Source: Xiphophorus maculatus
Taxonomy: Eukaryota > Chordata > Actinopteri > Cyprinodontiformes > Poeciliidae
Direction: 5' to 3'
DNA: 64,000 nucleotides
NCBI RefSeq assembly: GCF_002775205.1
Contig: NC_036453.1
Span: 29,799,213 to 29,863,212, forward strand
Below the pieces are notes generated by a model. The model was not told the origin of the DNA. It did no database searches and was given only the letters and a program-made list of their open reading frames with translations. This document shows, piece by piece, positions 16,988 to 64,000 of this stretch (position 1 is its first letter; every line of letters begins with the position of its first letter). The translations under genes were made by a program, and so were the position numbers.

Positions 16988-17867
16988 ATTAATGGATTAC
17001 AACGGTGGCGTTGGTTGAAAATAAAGATCAATGAAGTGTCAGTGCAACATGAGTGTGTTCAGAAAAAGTGGTTCAGATGTCTGCTACAAGCATTTGGATG
17101 CTGCTGTATCTTCTGGTTTAAGATGTTGTGACCATAGCAGGTATAAAGAAGAGAGAAGATGCACCATCTTTGTAACATGTAAACCCTGTGTTAGGCGAAG
17201 CTCGAAAGGAGCAGGGCTGTAGCACGAGTCTCTGAACATCTTCACAAATTTCTGCGTCTCGTAGCTTTGATTCCAGTGTTGACCAAGTCTACCCCCGCCT
17301 ATGTTAACATGTCCCAGTTCTATTTCTACATATGTCTTCTTCATTTTTATTTCACTATGCTCTTTAGGACGACAACATTTTTTTTTTCCTCTATGAAAAA
17401 GACAAATGCGTATAAAAAAATTTAGTAAATAAATCATGATTAAATAAGGTTCAATAAAACATGAACATCGGTCAGTGTTCTCATATTGCCATATTGAGCC
17501 GTTCCAGAAGTGAGGAAGTTTCCATGTTTGGCCCGGATCATCACTGAAAGGCAAACAATTCTCGCCCTTTCTTGCTCCTTGAGCTCGACATGTGCTCAGA
17601 TAAGAGAATGTTCAAAAGAAATAAAAGGAAGTCTATCTTTCTACTTCCACCCCTCCATCAATCTCTCCTCTTGAATTGGATAGATGGATTCAGGAGATTT
17701 TAAAAATTCTCTCTTAATAGTCTTTTCTCTACAGTTATCTGCGATGACCCCACAGTCAGGTGTGGGGGGGTCATCTCCTTTTCCTCCTCTTCCTTCTCCT
17801 CTGTACAGGAGGAGCTGGACGAGGATTTCTTCCTTACTTCTCCTCCTCCTCCCCCTCCGTCTAATCG
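16988..17867 (-). other. dclk1: Probable dclk1 3' UTR
   Basis: Sequence downstream of the dclk1 stop. Just after the stop the minus strand is strongly purine-rich (17770-17866). A minus-strand AATAAA lies at 17346-17351 (plus-strand TTTATT), which would give a 3' UTR of roughly 0.5 kb; a longer UTR cannot be excluded. Open frames here do not resemble known proteins. Confidence 0.45.

Positions 17868-64000
<46,133 letters not shown>

Noticed and set aside
17084..17554. 156-codon minus-strand open frame downstream of dclk1
   Set aside because: No recognisable motif and lies in the probable dclk1 3' UTR.

Overview
The window looks like nuclear DNA of a teleost (ray-finned) fish. It has spliced vertebrate genes with GT-AG introns, an AT-rich intronic background, many microsatellites, and fossils of the Tc1-like transposon families and L2/RTE-like retroelement tails common in fish genomes. 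The species cannot be told from the sequence.

Three genes are present. (1) smad9 (+, coding 6734-11358, seven coding exons, 467 aa) is a complete BMP receptor-regulated SMAD with MH1, a PPPY linker and MH2 ending in the SSVS phospho-tail. (2) rfxap (-, coding 14507-12477, three exons, 215 aa) is a subunit of the RFX complex that activates MHC class II promoters. It lies tail-to-tail with smad9, as the human orthologues do. (3) dclk1 (-, stop at 17868, running off the right edge at 64000) is doublecortin-like kinase 1. Fifteen coding exons of the long form give 738 in-window residues: two doublecortin domains, a Ser/Pro-rich linker, a kinase domain and a C-terminal tail. The extreme N-terminus lies beyond the window.

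dclk1 also shows two isoform devices. An alternative first exon at 35380-35395, in a GC-rich promoter-like block, begins with Met-Leu-Glu and splices in phase into the linker exon. This gives a kinase-only short form of about 472 aa. A 74-nt cassette at 19313-19386 shifts the frame of the last exon, so that exon is read in two frames with two different, family-conserved C-termini.

Layout: 1-2290 is upstream DNA with an old repeat. A GC-rich candidate smad9 promoter sits at 2294-2580. The 5' intron of smad9 holds a long Tc1-like relic (about 5020-6275). smad9 occupies 6.7-11.8 kb and rfxap 11.8-14.6 kb, with a degraded 22-bp minisatellite in rfxap intron 2. An intergenic block with a complete Tc1-like element (16050-16987) follows. 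dclk1 fills the remaining 46 kb, with kinase exons clustered at 18-25 kb and doublecortin exons spread over 44-64 kb. The large dclk1 introns carry at least six more Tc1-like relics, LINE fragments, perfect hairpins and a few non-repetitive stretches that could be regulatory.

No bacterial operon, CRISPR array, tRNA or rRNA gene was seen. The most notable items are the dual-frame terminal exon, the internal short-isoform promoter, the rfxap minisatellite, a 19-nt exact copy of a smad9 splice donor in the neighbouring intron, and several perfect inverted repeats.
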